This document shows, piece after piece, positions 1 to 8,632 of a DNA stretch of 64,000 nt. Within the stretch, counting starts at the first letter, position 1. Every line of letters starts with the position of its first letter. Position numbers and translations under genes: made by a program. The notes below the pieces were generated by a model. It ran no database searches. It had not been told where the DNA came from and worked only from the letters and a program-made list of their open reading frames with translations. This DNA comes from Streptomyces sp. ISL-12. GTDB taxonomy: Bacteria; Actinomycetota; Actinomycetes; Streptomycetales; Streptomycetaceae. The stretch covers positions 1-64,000 of the forward strand of contig NZ_JAGGOO010000108.1 in the NCBI RefSeq assembly GCF_018614415.1. Reading direction: 5' to 3'.

Positions 1-75
1 CACGCACCAGACCCCGCTCACTGGCATCGAGCAGTCACCGCGGCTTCCCTGCGACCTGATCCAAACGACAGGCCC

Positions 76-87
76 TAGCCTTGTCCC
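76..87 (+). promoter_or_regulatory. Predicted leaderless promoter -10 box of the VOC gene
   Basis: TAGCCT at 76-81 is followed by six bases and then ATG at 88, the spacing expected when transcription starts at the start codon. No Shine-Dalgarno sequence is seen. Inference from sequence only. Confidence 0.35.
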
Positions 88-471
88 ATGCTGCGACTCG
101 GAATGCCCGTCATCGGTGTCACGGACCTGCCCCGAGCGGTGGTCTTCTGGACACAGGCGCTGGACCTGGTCACCGCCGACGAGTGGAGCAGCGAGACCTG
201 GCGCACGCTCCACCACGCCGACGGGTCCGGCCGGGCGCTCGGCCTGCTGCTCAGCGCGTCGCCGGCCGAACCGCGCCCCCGACTGCACCTCGACCTCTTC
301 ACGGACAGCGCCGAGGAGCAGCGGGCGGAGGTCCAGCGGCTGATCGGGCTCGGTGCCCGGGCCGTCGACTGGGACCTGTACCCGCCCGAGCCCGACTTCG
401 TCGTCCTCGCCGACCCCGACGGCAACGTCTTCTGCGTCGTGGACCTCAGCCACGCGCCGAGCGGGGCCTGA
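88..471 (+). CDS. VOC (glyoxalase/bleomycin-resistance fold) family protein
   Basis: A 127-residue single-module vicinal-oxygen-chelate protein. The N-terminal strand (GMPVIGVTDLPRAVVFW) and the C-terminal strand (DFVVLADPDGNVFCVVDL) are the signature ends of a betaalphabetabetabeta half and its partner, as in many small actinobacterial VOC proteins. Such proteins act as dioxygenases, isomerases or drug-binding resistance proteins; the substrate cannot be told from sequence. The ATG at 88 is chosen because a TANNNT box lies six bases upstream and no ribosome site is present. It converges on the alpha/beta hydrolase, with only 15 bases between the stop codons. Confidence 0.8.
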   Translation: MLRLGMPVIGVTDLPRAVVFWTQALDLVTADEWSSETWRTLHHADGSGRALGLLLSASPAEPRPRLHLDLFTDSAEEQRAEVQRLIGLGARAVDWDLYPPEPDFVVLADPDGNVFCVVDLSHAPSGA

Positions 472-486
472 GGAAGGGAACGGCGG

Positions 487-1227
487 CTACGCGGCCTCCG
501 CCCGTGCCAGCCGCAGCAACAGTTCGGTCAGCTCGCCCGGCATGGTGACCATGCAGTCGTGACCGGTCGGCAGCTCCCACACCCGCGCGGGCTCGCCGTT
601 GGGCTGCACCGGGGGGACGGGCCGCCGGGCGAAACCCTCCGGCACACCGGCCACGCAGTGGATGTGGGTCCGCGGGATCGCGTCCGCGGCCGGGTTGTCC
701 AGCCGGACCCGCTGCTGGAGGCAGCGCACCGGATGGTCCGACACCATCGTGCGCAGCCAGGCGATGTCCGCGGGGTCGGTGACCCCGAACAAGCCCGCCG
801 GAGGCGGCAGTTCGGGCAGCGGCGGAACCCGCCAGCCGCTCTCGGACTCCAGCGCCCGGTCGATCAGGTGCCGGGTCACGGGCATGACATCGGCCGCGCT
901 CTCGCCGTCCAGCGGGACCATCGCGTCGAGGTACACCAGGTGCCCCACCCGCTCCGGGACCCGGTGGGCGACCGCCGAGACGACCAGCCCGGCGTAGCTG
1001 TGCCCCACGAGCACCACGTCGGTGAGGTCCTCCTCGACGAGCAGCCCGACGACGTCGTCGACATGGGTGTCGAGTCCCACCTCGGGGCCGAGCAGGTGCG
1101 CCTTGTCGCCGTACCCGGTCAGGGACGGCGCGAGCCCCCGGTGACCGGCCGAGACCAGCAACGGGACCACCCGGTCCCAGGCCCGGCCGCTGTGCCAGGC
1201 GCCGTGTACGAGCAGATACGTCGACAT
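487..1227 (-). CDS. Alpha/beta-fold hydrolase
   Basis: A 246-residue cytoplasmic alpha/beta hydrolase of the esterase/hydroxynitrile-lyase-like group. Visible are the oxyanion loop LVHGAWHSG near the N-terminus, the nucleophile elbow GHSYAG near residue 75, and a late catalytic His in TGHDCMV. The start at 1227 (MSTYLLVHG) is preferred over an upstream ATG because AAGGAG lies about seven bases before it and family members begin immediately before the first beta strand. It is divergent from the XRE regulator at 1376, with an inverted repeat in the shared promoter region, so that regulator probably controls it. Substrate unknown. Confidence 0.85.
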   Translation of the reverse strand: MSTYLLVHGAWHSGRAWDRVVPLLVSAGHRGLAPSLTGYGDKAHLLGPEVGLDTHVDDVVGLLVEEDLTDVVLVGHSYAGLVVSAVAHRVPERVGHLVYLDAMVPLDGESAADVMPVTRHLIDRALESESGWRVPPLPELPPPAGLFGVTDPADIAWLRTMVSDHPVRCLQQRVRLDNPAADAIPRTHIHCVAGVPEGFARRPVPPVQPNGEPARVWELPTGHDCMVTMPGELTELLLRLARAEAA

Positions 1228-1319
1228 GGGAGTGCTCCTTGCTGTGCTGGTCCGTACGAGCGGCGTGGACGCCACCGACCACGATGCGGACCGGCCGCCG
1301 GAGGGGCCAGAGCCCCCGC

Positions 1320-1375
1320 GGTCCTGGGGGTGACAGGACCAGGAACGGCCCCGGCACCCGCACTACAGTGGGCGG
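1320..1375 (+). promoter_or_regulatory. Inverted repeat and leaderless promoter of XRE regulator 1
   Basis: GGTCCTG (1320-1326), seven bases, then CAGGACC (1334-1340) form a perfect inverted repeat in the divergent region. A -10-like TACAGT lies at 1364-1369, six bases before ATG 1376, which suggests a leaderless transcript. The repeat lies between the two divergent starts and is a plausible autoregulatory operator. Confidence 0.45.
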
Positions 1376-2272
1376 ATGACCGACGGACCGAACCCGCTGG
1401 GTGACTACATGCGCGCTCGCCGCCGGCTCGTCACCCCCGAACAGGTCGGTATCCCCGCGGTGGGGACACGACGCGTGCAGGGACTGCGCCGGGAAGAGGT
1501 CGCGATGCTCGCGGGTATCAGCGCCGACTACTACCTGCGCCTGGAGCAGGGCCGGGACCGCAACCCGTCCGTGCAGGTCCTGGAGTCGCTCGCCCGCGTG
1601 CTGCGGCTCGACGACGACGCGACGGCCTACCTGCTGCGCCTCGCCGCCGCCCGGCCGCGCCGGCGGCCCCGCCGCCCCCGCGAGGAAACCGTCCCCGCGG
1701 GCATCGCCCAGCTCGTCGCCACGCTCCCGCTGCCCGCGGTGGTCGAGGACCGCTACTTCGACATCCTCGCCGCCAACGCCCTGGCGACGGCCCTGTCGCC
1801 GCGGCTGGCGGTGGGGGCCAACCGCCTGTGGGACCTGTTCCTCGACCCCGCCCAACAGGCACTCCACCCGGACTGGGAGGAGACCACCGAGGGCGCCGTC
1901 GCCGTCTTCCGCGAGTCGGTCGGCACCGACACCGACGACCCCCGGTTCGTCGAGCTGGTCGGCGGACTCTCCCTGGCCAGCCCCCGCTTCAGCCGGCTCT
2001 GGGCCCGCCACGACATCAAGGTGTGCGAGGGCGCTCCGGTGCGTCTCACCCACCCCCGGGCCGGAGACCTCCGGCTGAACAGGGAGAAACTGGACATCGG
2101 CGGTACGGCGGGCCAGATGCTGGTCGTGCTCCACCCGGACCCCGGCACCGACAGCGCCGACAAGCTGGCCCTGCTCGCCTCCGGGGCCCGGACACCGGCG
2201 GACGCCGTCAGCCCAGGGCCCGGACCCAGTGGCGGGGGAGCGCGGTGGCGTGCGCCCGGGGAACGTCGGTGA
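1376..2272 (+). CDS. XRE-family regulator with MmyB-like ligand-binding domain (copy 1)
   Basis: A 298-residue regulator. Residues about 5-75 form an XRE helix-turn-helix (GLRREEVAMLAGISADYYLRLEQGR), and residues about 100-270 match the MmyB-like (methylenomycin regulator type) domain with the W-D-L-F-L-D and SPRFSRLW landmarks. In Streptomyces such proteins usually regulate a divergently transcribed neighbouring enzyme, often in response to a lipid-like ligand. Here the divergent neighbour is the alpha/beta hydrolase. Two paralogues follow at 5947 and 8645 with the same arrangement. Its last 65 bases overlap the convergent acyltransferase gene. Confidence 0.9.
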   Translation: MTDGPNPLGDYMRARRRLVTPEQVGIPAVGTRRVQGLRREEVAMLAGISADYYLRLEQGRDRNPSVQVLESLARVLRLDDDATAYLLRLAAARPRRRPRRPREETVPAGIAQLVATLPLPAVVEDRYFDILAANALATALSPRLAVGANRLWDLFLDPAQQALHPDWEETTEGAVAVFRESVGTDTDDPRFVELVGGLSLASPRFSRLWARHDIKVCEGAPVRLTHPRAGDLRLNREKLDIGGTAGQMLVVLHPDPGTDSADKLALLASGARTPADAVSPGPGPSGGGARWRAPGERR

Positions 2273-3425
2273 CCACGGCGCACCGCACGGTGTCCGGAGT
2301 GCGGGTGAAGGACAGGTACACGGGCCGCTGCTCGTCGTCCCCGATGTGCAGGAACAGCGAGGCCGCGCTCAGCCGTGCGCCGAAGCAGGTGAAGCTCTGC
2401 GGGAAGGAGACGCTGCTCACGGCGAAGGGATAGAGGCGGGTGTTGACCACGGCGCGCAGCGCGCGGCTCCCGGAGGCCGGCGGGCAGGGCAGGTCCAGCA
2501 GCGCGCGCAGGGCGTCGCGGCGGTGCGAGCGCCGCACGGCGTCCGTCTGCCGGCGCACCTCGGCCGCCGAGGTTCCCAGCGTGGCGGCGGTGACGGGGAG
2601 GTGCAGCCGGTGGAAGGCGATGTGGTTGCCCGGCGCGAGCCGTTGCCGAGGCGTGCGGGTGGACATCGCCACCAGCGTCCGGGCGGGGGACGGAGGGTCG
2701 GGCAGCGCCAGTTCCGTGCTCCACGACCGCAGGGCGAGGGCCAGCGCGGCCAGCGCGATGTCGTTCACACTGGTCCGGTGGGTGTCCGCCAGGGCGCGCA
2801 GCCGGGCGAGCGGCACATCGCCGTACGTCCACCGCGCTCCACCGCCCGGCCCGGTGACGCGGCGCAGCGCGTGCCAGGGCGGCCCGGGGCGGAGCGCGGG
2901 CGCGGCCGTCTCCCGTACGGCGCACAGGCCCGCGCGGATACCGCCGCCGGCGTCGGGATACAGCGGCGGCCCGGCCACCGGGGTGTCCGCGAGGAGGGCG
3001 AGGGCGCTGTGGGCGGCTCCGACCCCGTCGGTCAGGGCGTGGTGCACGCGGAAGCAGACCCGGAACCGCCCGGCGACGGAGGACTGGGTGAGCAGCCGGC
3101 AGTCCCACGGCGGACGCGCCCGGCCGGGCAGTTCCCGCGTCAGCAGGGCCTCGCAGGCGTCGTGGAGGGCCCGTTCCCCGTCCGGGACGCGCCAGTGGCG
3201 GACGTGCGCGTTCGGATCGACGGCGGCGGCGTGCGGCGACCCGTACCGGGCCCGGCCCGCGGGCAGGAGACGGGTCAGCGCGGGCAGCGAGCCCGACCGG
3301 GCCGCGACGCGCCGCGCCAGCTCGTCCACGGACGGCGCCCGGCCGTCGAAGTCCAGGAAGAATCCGGCGACGGGTGGCCGCCGCATCGTGAGGAAGGTGC
3401 GGTCGGTCGCACTGATGGAGTACAC
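2208..3425 (-). CDS. WS/DGAT-type (HHxxxDG) acyltransferase
   Basis: A 405-residue protein of the wax-ester-synthase/diacylglycerol-acyltransferase-like superfamily. The catalytic HHxxxDG motif is present as VHHALTDGVG around residue 140, and the second conserved block (SVNDIALAALALALR) follows around residue 220. The N-terminus (SISATDRTFL) resembles the SPxDxxFL start of the family and supports the GTG at 3425. These enzymes join an acyl-CoA or acyl-carrier thioester to an alcohol. A second HHxxxDG protein lies 47 bases upstream on the same strand, so the two probably form an operon. Shorter than classic Ws/Dgat proteins (about 450-470 residues); the acceptor is unknown. Confidence 0.75.
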   Translation of the reverse strand: MYSISATDRTFLTMRRPPVAGFFLDFDGRAPSVDELARRVAARSGSLPALTRLLPAGRARYGSPHAAAVDPNAHVRHWRVPDGERALHDACEALLTRELPGRARPPWDCRLLTQSSVAGRFRVCFRVHHALTDGVGAAHSALALLADTPVAGPPLYPDAGGGIRAGLCAVRETAAPALRPGPPWHALRRVTGPGGGARWTYGDVPLARLRALADTHRTSVNDIALAALALALRSWSTELALPDPPSPARTLVAMSTRTPRQRLAPGNHIAFHRLHLPVTAATLGTSAAEVRRQTDAVRRSHRRDALRALLDLPCPPASGSRALRAVVNTRLYPFAVSSVSFPQSFTCFGARLSAASLFLHIGDDEQRPVYLSFTRTPDTVRCAVVTDVPRAHATALPRHWVRALG

Positions 3426-3472
3426 GTCACCGCAACGAGGCCGCGGGCCTGCCGGTCACGACGGGACCGTCG

Positions 3473-4741
3473 TCAGGGAGCGCCCAGCGCCCGCCGGGTG
3501 GTGCGGTGCAGGGCACCGGCGAGCCGCTGGGCCTGGCCGGCGGTGAAGAAGGCGCGCGGCAGCGCGAGGGTGAGACCCAGGGCGTCGCTGTGATGCCCCG
3601 TCAGGGCGGCTACGGGGACCGGTCCGTGGACCTCGACGTACCCCCAGGGCGCGGAGGCGGACAGTTCCGGCGGCATGGGGAGCGCGGGGGCGCGGGCGGT
3701 GAGGTCGGAGACCGCCACGCTCAGGGGCAGCGCCGGACCGCGGGCCAGGGCCTGGGCGGCCAACTCCGGCAGGGCGGCGATGGACAGGTCCAGTTCGCCG
3801 CTGCGGACCGTGGCGCGCATCCGCTCCCGGACCAGCCGCCCGACGCGCACCGGGTCGTCCGCCGAGGCGACCGGGACGTGCGTCTCCAGGGCCGCCACCG
3901 CCATCACCACGCGGTGCGCGGGCAGCGGCGGCACCAGCCGGCGCCGTACGTCGAGCGCGGAGGCGCAGGTCAGAGTACGTACGCCGGGTGCGTCGTCGGC
4001 GACGTCCCGCACCGCGGTCAGGACGAGGCCGCAGGCGACGCTGTGCGTGCTGATGCCGCTGTCCCGGGCGGTCCGTACCAGGCGGGCGGTCTGCTCGCGG
4101 TCCAGGGCGACACGTCGTACGTGCACTCCGCGCGCCGGGCCGCCGGTGCCGGCCGCCTCGGCCGGGAGACAGAGGGGGGAGAGGGCTCGGGCACGGGCGG
4201 CCCGGCGGGCCAGGAACCCGTCGATCTGCCGACGGGTGACCCTGTGGCGGAAGTACGGCTCCACGGGGTGCGGCAGCCCGTCCGTCGCGGGTGGCAGCCG
4301 GGGAGCCCGGCCGGTGATCCGGGCGGTGCAGATCTCCCACAGTTGCGCCAGCGCGGTCAGGGCGCTGACGCCGTCGGCGATGGCGTGGTGGACGCACAGC
4401 ACGAACAGCCGGTCCCCGCCGGGCTGTTCCAGCAGGGTCGCGCGCACCATCGGCGCCCCGGGAGCGAAAGGGGCGGTGGCGGCGGCGAAGTCGGTGCCGG
4501 TACGCAGCCGAGGAGGCGCGGCGGGGTGGCAGCGCAGGAGGGGACCGTCCGGCCCGGGACGGCACCGGGCGGTGAGGACGGGATGGACACCGGCCAGGAC
4601 ACGGAGGGACTCGTCGAGCACCTCCCGGTCCACGGGACCGCCCAGGGAATGGCACAGGACCACGGGCGTGCCCGACTGGACGAACATCGCCTCGTGGCCC
4701 GCCAGTGGGCGTTCGTACACCGCTCGGGGCGTGATCGACAC
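3473..4741 (-). CDS. PapA-like condensation-fold acyltransferase
   Basis: A 422-residue BAHD/condensation-fold protein resembling the mycobacterial polyketide-associated acyltransferase PapA5. It begins with RPLAGHEAMF and PVDREVLDESLRVLAGVHPVL, and carries the catalytic VHHAIADGVS (HHxxxDG) around residue 130. The start is the GTG at 4741, because AGGAGG lies nine bases upstream. A longer frame reaches 4882 but adds a low-complexity Arg/Pro extension without a ribosome site. Likely esterifies a hydroxylated lipid or polyketide. It is cotranscribed with the following WS/DGAT-like gene; the SRPBCC gene upstream may belong to the same unit. Confidence 0.72.
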   Translation of the reverse strand: MSITPRAVYERPLAGHEAMFVQSGTPVVLCHSLGGPVDREVLDESLRVLAGVHPVLTARCRPGPDGPLLRCHPAAPPRLRTGTDFAAATAPFAPGAPMVRATLLEQPGGDRLFVLCVHHAIADGVSALTALAQLWEICTARITGRAPRLPPATDGLPHPVEPYFRHRVTRRQIDGFLARRAARARALSPLCLPAEAAGTGGPARGVHVRRVALDREQTARLVRTARDSGISTHSVACGLVLTAVRDVADDAPGVRTLTCASALDVRRRLVPPLPAHRVVMAVAALETHVPVASADDPVRVGRLVRERMRATVRSGELDLSIAALPELAAQALARGPALPLSVAVSDLTARAPALPMPPELSASAPWGYVEVHGPVPVAALTGHHSDALGLTLALPRAFFTAGQAQRLAGALHRTTRRALGAP

Positions 4742-4942
4742 GGAAGGCGACCTCCTGCGCGGGCGGGACAGCGGGCGCACGCGTCGCGCCGGCTGCCATG
4801 GGTCTTGCCACGGCATGTGACCCGCACGCCCGGCCCCGACGGCGTACGGAAGCACCGCCCCGTGGAGCACGTGCCCCCGCACGCCACGAGCGGGGGTGCG
4901 TGCTCCCGCACGCCACGCGCCGTGCGCCGCGTGCTCGCCGGG

Positions 4943-5539
4943 CTACCGGTGCCCGGCGTCCTGTTCGTCAGAACTGTCCGAGTCGCACAGTTCATCCTGT
5001 CCGTCCCGGTCGGTCTCCGCCTCGGCGAGTGCCTTGACCCCGGTGAGGGTTTCCCGCATGCCCGCGCGCAGCTCCGCCAGCCGGAAGGCGATGATGTCCG
5101 GCTCGCGGTCCGGCCGTTGCTCGATCGCCCGCGTGACGCCGCTCGGCCCCGGCCCCACGCGTACCGACTGGCGCAGCCGGACGCCGTCGGCCCCGGTCCG
5201 CAGCGTGTAGCTCCAGACGGCCATCGGCCGGGCCGGGTCCACGGAGGGCGGCCCGTAGCGGCCGTCCGCGTCCGTGACCGCCCAGGTGAACGTCTGCCGC
5301 GGCACCAGCTCGGTCACCTGGGAGACCGTGCGCCACTCGCCGAGCAGACGGTGCCGGTTGTGACCCTCGAAGCGCGCGCCGACCGCGGGCCGGTCCGCGC
5401 CGTCGAGCCAGGCCACGCGCCGCAGTTCCGGGCTGAGCCGGGCCGGCAGCCGGATGTCGGTGACCAGCTCCCAGACCCGTTCCGCCCCGGCGCGCACCAG
5501 AACGTCACAGTGCGTACGAGGCCCGTCGGTGAAGCGCAT
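4943..5539 (-). CDS. SRPBCC-family (polyketide cyclase/aromatase-like) protein
   Basis: A 198-residue START/SRPBCC-fold protein. The opening CDVLVRAGAERVWELVTDI and the later WSYTLRTGADGVRLRQSVRVGPG are the hallmark first helix and beta sheet of the family. AAGGGA lies before ATG 5539. Relatives act as cyclases or dehydratases or simply bind hydrophobic ligands; no catalytic assignment is possible. The C-terminus is acidic (Asp/Glu/Ser-rich) and probably disordered. Located upstream of the two acyltransferases on the same strand with a 201-base gap, so it may have its own transcript end or a leader before the next gene. Confidence 0.75.
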   Translation of the reverse strand: MRFTDGPRTHCDVLVRAGAERVWELVTDIRLPARLSPELRRVAWLDGADRPAVGARFEGHNRHRLLGEWRTVSQVTELVPRQTFTWAVTDADGRYGPPSVDPARPMAVWSYTLRTGADGVRLRQSVRVGPGPSGVTRAIEQRPDREPDIIAFRLAELRAGMRETLTGVKALAEAETDRDGQDELCDSDSSDEQDAGHR

Positions 5540-5588
5540 GTCGTCCCTTCCGGCATCGGCTCGGCTCCCGAGGACCGTAGCGGGGAGG

Positions 5589-5804
5589 TCAGTCCTCGGT
5601 CGACCCCTGGAGCATGGCGAGAGTCAGGACGTCACCGCCGATGCCCCAGCCTCCGTCGGTGACCTCCTCGACCAGGACCAGGGTGGTGGCGCGGGCCCGC
5701 TCCCCGTAGATGTCGACGAACAGTTGGGTGGCGCGGGTGACGATCTCCTTCTTCTCCTTCTCGTCGAGGGAACCGGCGGGGACCTTGAAGTTCGCGAACG
5801 GCAT
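5589..5804 (-). CDS. 4-oxalocrotonate tautomerase-like protein
   Basis: A 71-residue tautomerase-superfamily subunit. Proline follows the initiator Met (MPFANFKVPAG), giving the catalytic N-terminal Pro-1 after Met removal. The helix KEKKEIVTRATQLFVDIYG and the strand TTLVLVEEV follow the 4-OT pattern. The start at 5804 is fixed by AAGGAG about nine bases upstream and by the need for Pro-1; the upstream in-frame extension is excluded. Probably a hexamer or trimer that moves protons between enol and keto forms. It is divergent from XRE regulator copy 2, its probable controller. Confidence 0.85.
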   Translation of the reverse strand: MPFANFKVPAGSLDEKEKKEIVTRATQLFVDIYGERARATTLVLVEEVTDGGWGIGGDVLTLAMLQGSTED

Positions 5805-5876
5805 GGTGGTGGCACTCCTTGTGAGGGCGCGAGCGGTTGGTACGGGCCTCAGCCTGAGCCACGGTGCCCGGCCCGG

Positions 5877-5946
5877 CCAGGGCCCTTTCCACCCTGGGGT
5901 CACCGTCCCCTGGCCGGCAGAGCCCGTCCGCGCGACGATGGGCGAC
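5877..5946 (+). promoter_or_regulatory. Promoter region of XRE regulator 2 with inverted repeat
   Basis: CCAGGG (5877-5882), nine bases, CCCTGG (5892-5897) is an inverted repeat in the divergent region. GACGAT at 5934-5939 lies seven bases before ATG 5947, matching the leaderless layout of the two paralogues. The -10 match is weak. Confidence 0.3.
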
Positions 5947-6834
5947 ATGAACCACTCGGAACTGGGCGCCTTCCTGAAGTCCCGGCGCGGCCGCGTCCGC
6001 CCCCGCGACGTCGGCCTGACCGCCGGGCCCCGGCGCCGGGTGCCTGGGCTGCGGCGCGAGGAGGTCGCCCAGCTGGCCGGCCTGTCGGCCGACTACTACA
6101 CCGAGCTGGAACGCGGGCGCGGTGCCCAGCCCTCGGCCCAGGTACTGGCCGCTCTGGGCCGGGCCCTGCGGCTGGACGGCGACGCGCGCGACCACCTCTT
6201 CCACCTCGCCGACCGGCCGGTGCCCCCGGCGGCCCACGGACCGGACGCGCACGTCCAGCCGGCCATGCTCGCTCTGCTGGACCGGCTGGCCGGCACGCCG
6301 GCCCAGGTCATCACCGACCTGCACGAGACCCTGGTCCAGAACACGCTGGCCGCCGCGCTCGTCGGCCCGCCCCCGGCGGTGCGCGGCCCGGAGGCGAGCT
6401 TCGTCCACCGTTGGTTCACCGACCCGGAGGCCCGCACCCTCTACCCCGTGGCGGACCACCCCCACCACTCCCGGGTCTTCGCCGCCGATCTCCAGGCGGT
6501 CGCCGCCCGGCGCGGCGACGACCCCGCGGTCCGGCGGATGGTGGCCGGACTGCGGCGGCGCAGCCCGGAGTTCGCCGCCCTGTGGGACACCCACGACGTC
6601 GCCCTGCGGCGGACCGACCACAAACGCATCGTCCACCCCGCCCTGGGCGTCATCGAACTGGACTGCCACAGCCTGTTCAGCGAGGACGGCTGCCAACGCC
6701 TGCTGTGGTTCACCGCACCGCCCGGCAGCGAGGGCGCGGGACAGCTGGAGCTGCTCTCCGTGATCGGCGTCCAGGACGTCGGGACGGACGGGCCCCGAGC
6801 CCGGCGGGCCGCCGACCGGACCGTGGATTCCTGA
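5947..6834 (+). CDS. XRE-family regulator with MmyB-like domain (copy 2)
   Basis: A 295-residue paralogue of the regulators at 1376 and 8645. The helix-turn-helix is at about residues 8-70 (LRREEVAQLAGLSADYYTELERGRG), followed by the MmyB-like sensor domain with SFVHRWFTDPEA and RRRSPEFAALWDTHDV. ATG 5947 is preferred to ATG 5938 because a -10-like box lies seven bases upstream, as in its paralogues; the alternative adds only three residues. Divergent from the tautomerase gene. It is followed after 10 bases by the convergent end of the MFS transporter gene. Confidence 0.88.
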   Translation: MNHSELGAFLKSRRGRVRPRDVGLTAGPRRRVPGLRREEVAQLAGLSADYYTELERGRGAQPSAQVLAALGRALRLDGDARDHLFHLADRPVPPAAHGPDAHVQPAMLALLDRLAGTPAQVITDLHETLVQNTLAAALVGPPPAVRGPEASFVHRWFTDPEARTLYPVADHPHHSRVFAADLQAVAARRGDDPAVRRMVAGLRRRSPEFAALWDTHDVALRRTDHKRIVHPALGVIELDCHSLFSEDGCQRLLWFTAPPGSEGAGQLELLSVIGVQDVGTDGPRARRAADRTVDS

Positions 6835-6844
6835 ACCGGGCGGG

Positions 6845-8416
6845 TCACTCCCGGGGCAGCGCGACCCGGGACAGCACGGCGGTGGCCAGCAGGAGGGCGG
6901 CGACGACGAGCAGGCCCACGCGCATCCCCGGCAGGGAGAAGCCGCCGTCCGGGGCGGCGAGCAGGCTGCCGAACAGGGCGACGGCGAGCGCGCCGCCGGT
7001 CTGCCGCAGGGAGTTGAGCAGCCCCGACGCCGTTCCCGCGCGTTCCCCCGGCACGGCGTCGATCATCAGTGCCGTCAGCGCGGGCACCACCACCGCCCCT
7101 CCGACGCTCAGCGGCACCAGCAGCACCAGCACCAGCCACACCGGTGTGTGCGCGGCCAGCGGCATGAGGGCCAGCATCGCGCCGACGAACACCAGTTGCC
7201 CGGCCACGATCACCGGCCGCCGCCCGATCCGCTCCGCCAGGCGCGGCGAGACCAGGTTGACCGCCGTCACCAGCACCGACATCGGGACGAACATCAGCCC
7301 GGCCACGATCCCCGACATGCCGCGCACCTGCTGGTAGTACAGCCCGAGGAGGAATATCCCGCCGTAGAAGGCGGCGTTGATGGAGAAGCCGACCGCCAGC
7401 GGCACGGCGACCCGGCGGTCGGTCAGCATGTCCAGCGGCACCATGGGCCGCCGCTGCCGGCGCTCCACCGCGTAGAACACGTACCCGCAGACGACGGCGA
7501 GCGCGGCGGACGCCAGTACGGGACCGCTGGTCCAGCCCCGGTGCCCGCCCTCGATCACCGCGAACGCCAGCCCCGCCAGGGCCAGTACGGCCGTCAGCTG
7601 CCCGGCCCCGTCGAGCGCGGCGGGCCGGCGCGGGGAGACCGGCACCCGCACCAGCAGGCCCAGGATCACCGCGCCGACCGGCAGGTTCAGCAGGAACACC
7701 GCCCGCCAGCCGGCCGAGTCGGTGAGCAGCCCGCCCAGCACCGGACCCGCGGCCATCGCCACCGAACCGCCGACCGCCCACAGGGCGATGGCGCGGGCCC
7801 GGGACCGCGCGTCGTCGTAGGCGTGCCGGATCAGCGCCAGCGAGGCCGGCATCACGATCGCCGCCGCGCCGCCCTGCGCCACGCGCGCCCCGATCAGTAC
7901 GGCGATGTCCGGAGCGAGCGCGCAGGCCAGGGAGGCCACGGTGAACAGGGCCACGCCCAAGGCGTAGGCGCGGCGGGCACCGACGCGGTCGGCCAGGGCG
8001 CCGGCGGACAGCATCAGGGCGGCGAAGGTGAGGGTGTACGCGTCGACCACCCACTGCAGCCCCGCCATTCCGCCGCTGAGGGAGTCCTGGACGGCGGGCA
8101 GCGCGATGTTCACGGCGGAGACGTCGATGGTGATGACGCTGAAACCGAGCAGCGCGGCGACCAGGGCGAGCCCGCCGCCCGGCGCGGTCCGCCCCGGCGG
8201 GCCGCCGCGTCCGTCGGGTTGCGACGACGGCCCGGGGGCACCACTGCGGACCGGGTCCGAGGACGGGGACGAGGACGAGGGCGAGACCGGGGGCGGGGAC
8301 GAGACCGGGGACGAGACTGGGGACGAGACCGGGACCGGGGAAGAGACCGGGGCCGGGGACGAGGGCGAGACCGGGACCGGAGAGGGGGACGAGGACGAGG
8401 AGGGAAGGGCAGGCAC
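6845..8416 (-). CDS. DHA2-family (14-TMS) MFS drug efflux transporter
   Basis: A 523-residue major-facilitator transporter of the EmrB/QacA class. The first membrane segment begins at ALVAALLGFSVITIDVSAVNIALP, with the DHA2 motif-C-like AVGGSVAMAAGPVLGGLL further on; hydrophobic segments suggest 14 helices. The N-terminus is an unusual Ser/Pro/Val-rich stretch encoded by imperfect 12-bp DNA repeats. The start is taken as GTG 8416 (VPALPSSSSS), with GGGAG seven bases upstream; a longer frame reaches 8605 without a convincing ribosome site. Divergent from XRE regulator copy 3, so probably an exporter switched by it, possibly for the product of the adjacent cluster. Confidence 0.85.
   Translation of the reverse strand: MPALPSSSSSPSPVPVSPSSPAPVSSPVPVSSPVSSPVSSPPPVSPSSSSPSSDPVRSGAPGPSSQPDGRGGPPGRTAPGGGLALVAALLGFSVITIDVSAVNIALPAVQDSLSGGMAGLQWVVDAYTLTFAALMLSAGALADRVGARRAYALGVALFTVASLACALAPDIAVLIGARVAQGGAAAIVMPASLALIRHAYDDARSRARAIALWAVGGSVAMAAGPVLGGLLTDSAGWRAVFLLNLPVGAVILGLLVRVPVSPRRPAALDGAGQLTAVLALAGLAFAVIEGGHRGWTSGPVLASAALAVVCGYVFYAVERRQRRPMVPLDMLTDRRVAVPLAVGFSINAAFYGGIFLLGLYYQQVRGMSGIVAGLMFVPMSVLVTAVNLVSPRLAERIGRRPVIVAGQLVFVGAMLALMPLAAHTPVWLVLVLLVPLSVGGAVVVPALTALMIDAVPGERAGTASGLLNSLRQTGGALAVALFGSLLAAPDGGFSLPGMRVGLLVVAALLLATAVLSRVALPRE
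8262..8400. repeat. Imperfect 12-bp tandem repeats in the MFS gene 5' end
   Basis: Units related to GGGGACGAGACC recur through this stretch and encode a Ser/Pro/Val-rich N-terminal tail before the first membrane helix. Such repeats can change length by slippage in frame. Confidence 0.6.
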
Positions 8417-8632
8417 GGCAGGGCTCCCGGGCGGGCGAGGGACACGGACCGACGGCGGACGGCACCGGCCACCGGGCCGCGGTCCGGTGCCACGCACCCC
8501 CTGGGCCCCGGCGGCCGGGCCGCCCGCTCCCCACCACCATCCGCCTTCCGGACGCCGCCCGGCAGACCGCGTCGTACCGGGGTGCCGCGTTCCAGGCAGT
8601 GACACGGCCCCTCACGCTCCCCGACCGGCTGC

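Noticed and set aside
8262..8400. CRISPR-like array from the repetitive stretch
   Set aside because: Units are contiguous, imperfect, 12 bp long and in frame inside a coding sequence, without spacers.
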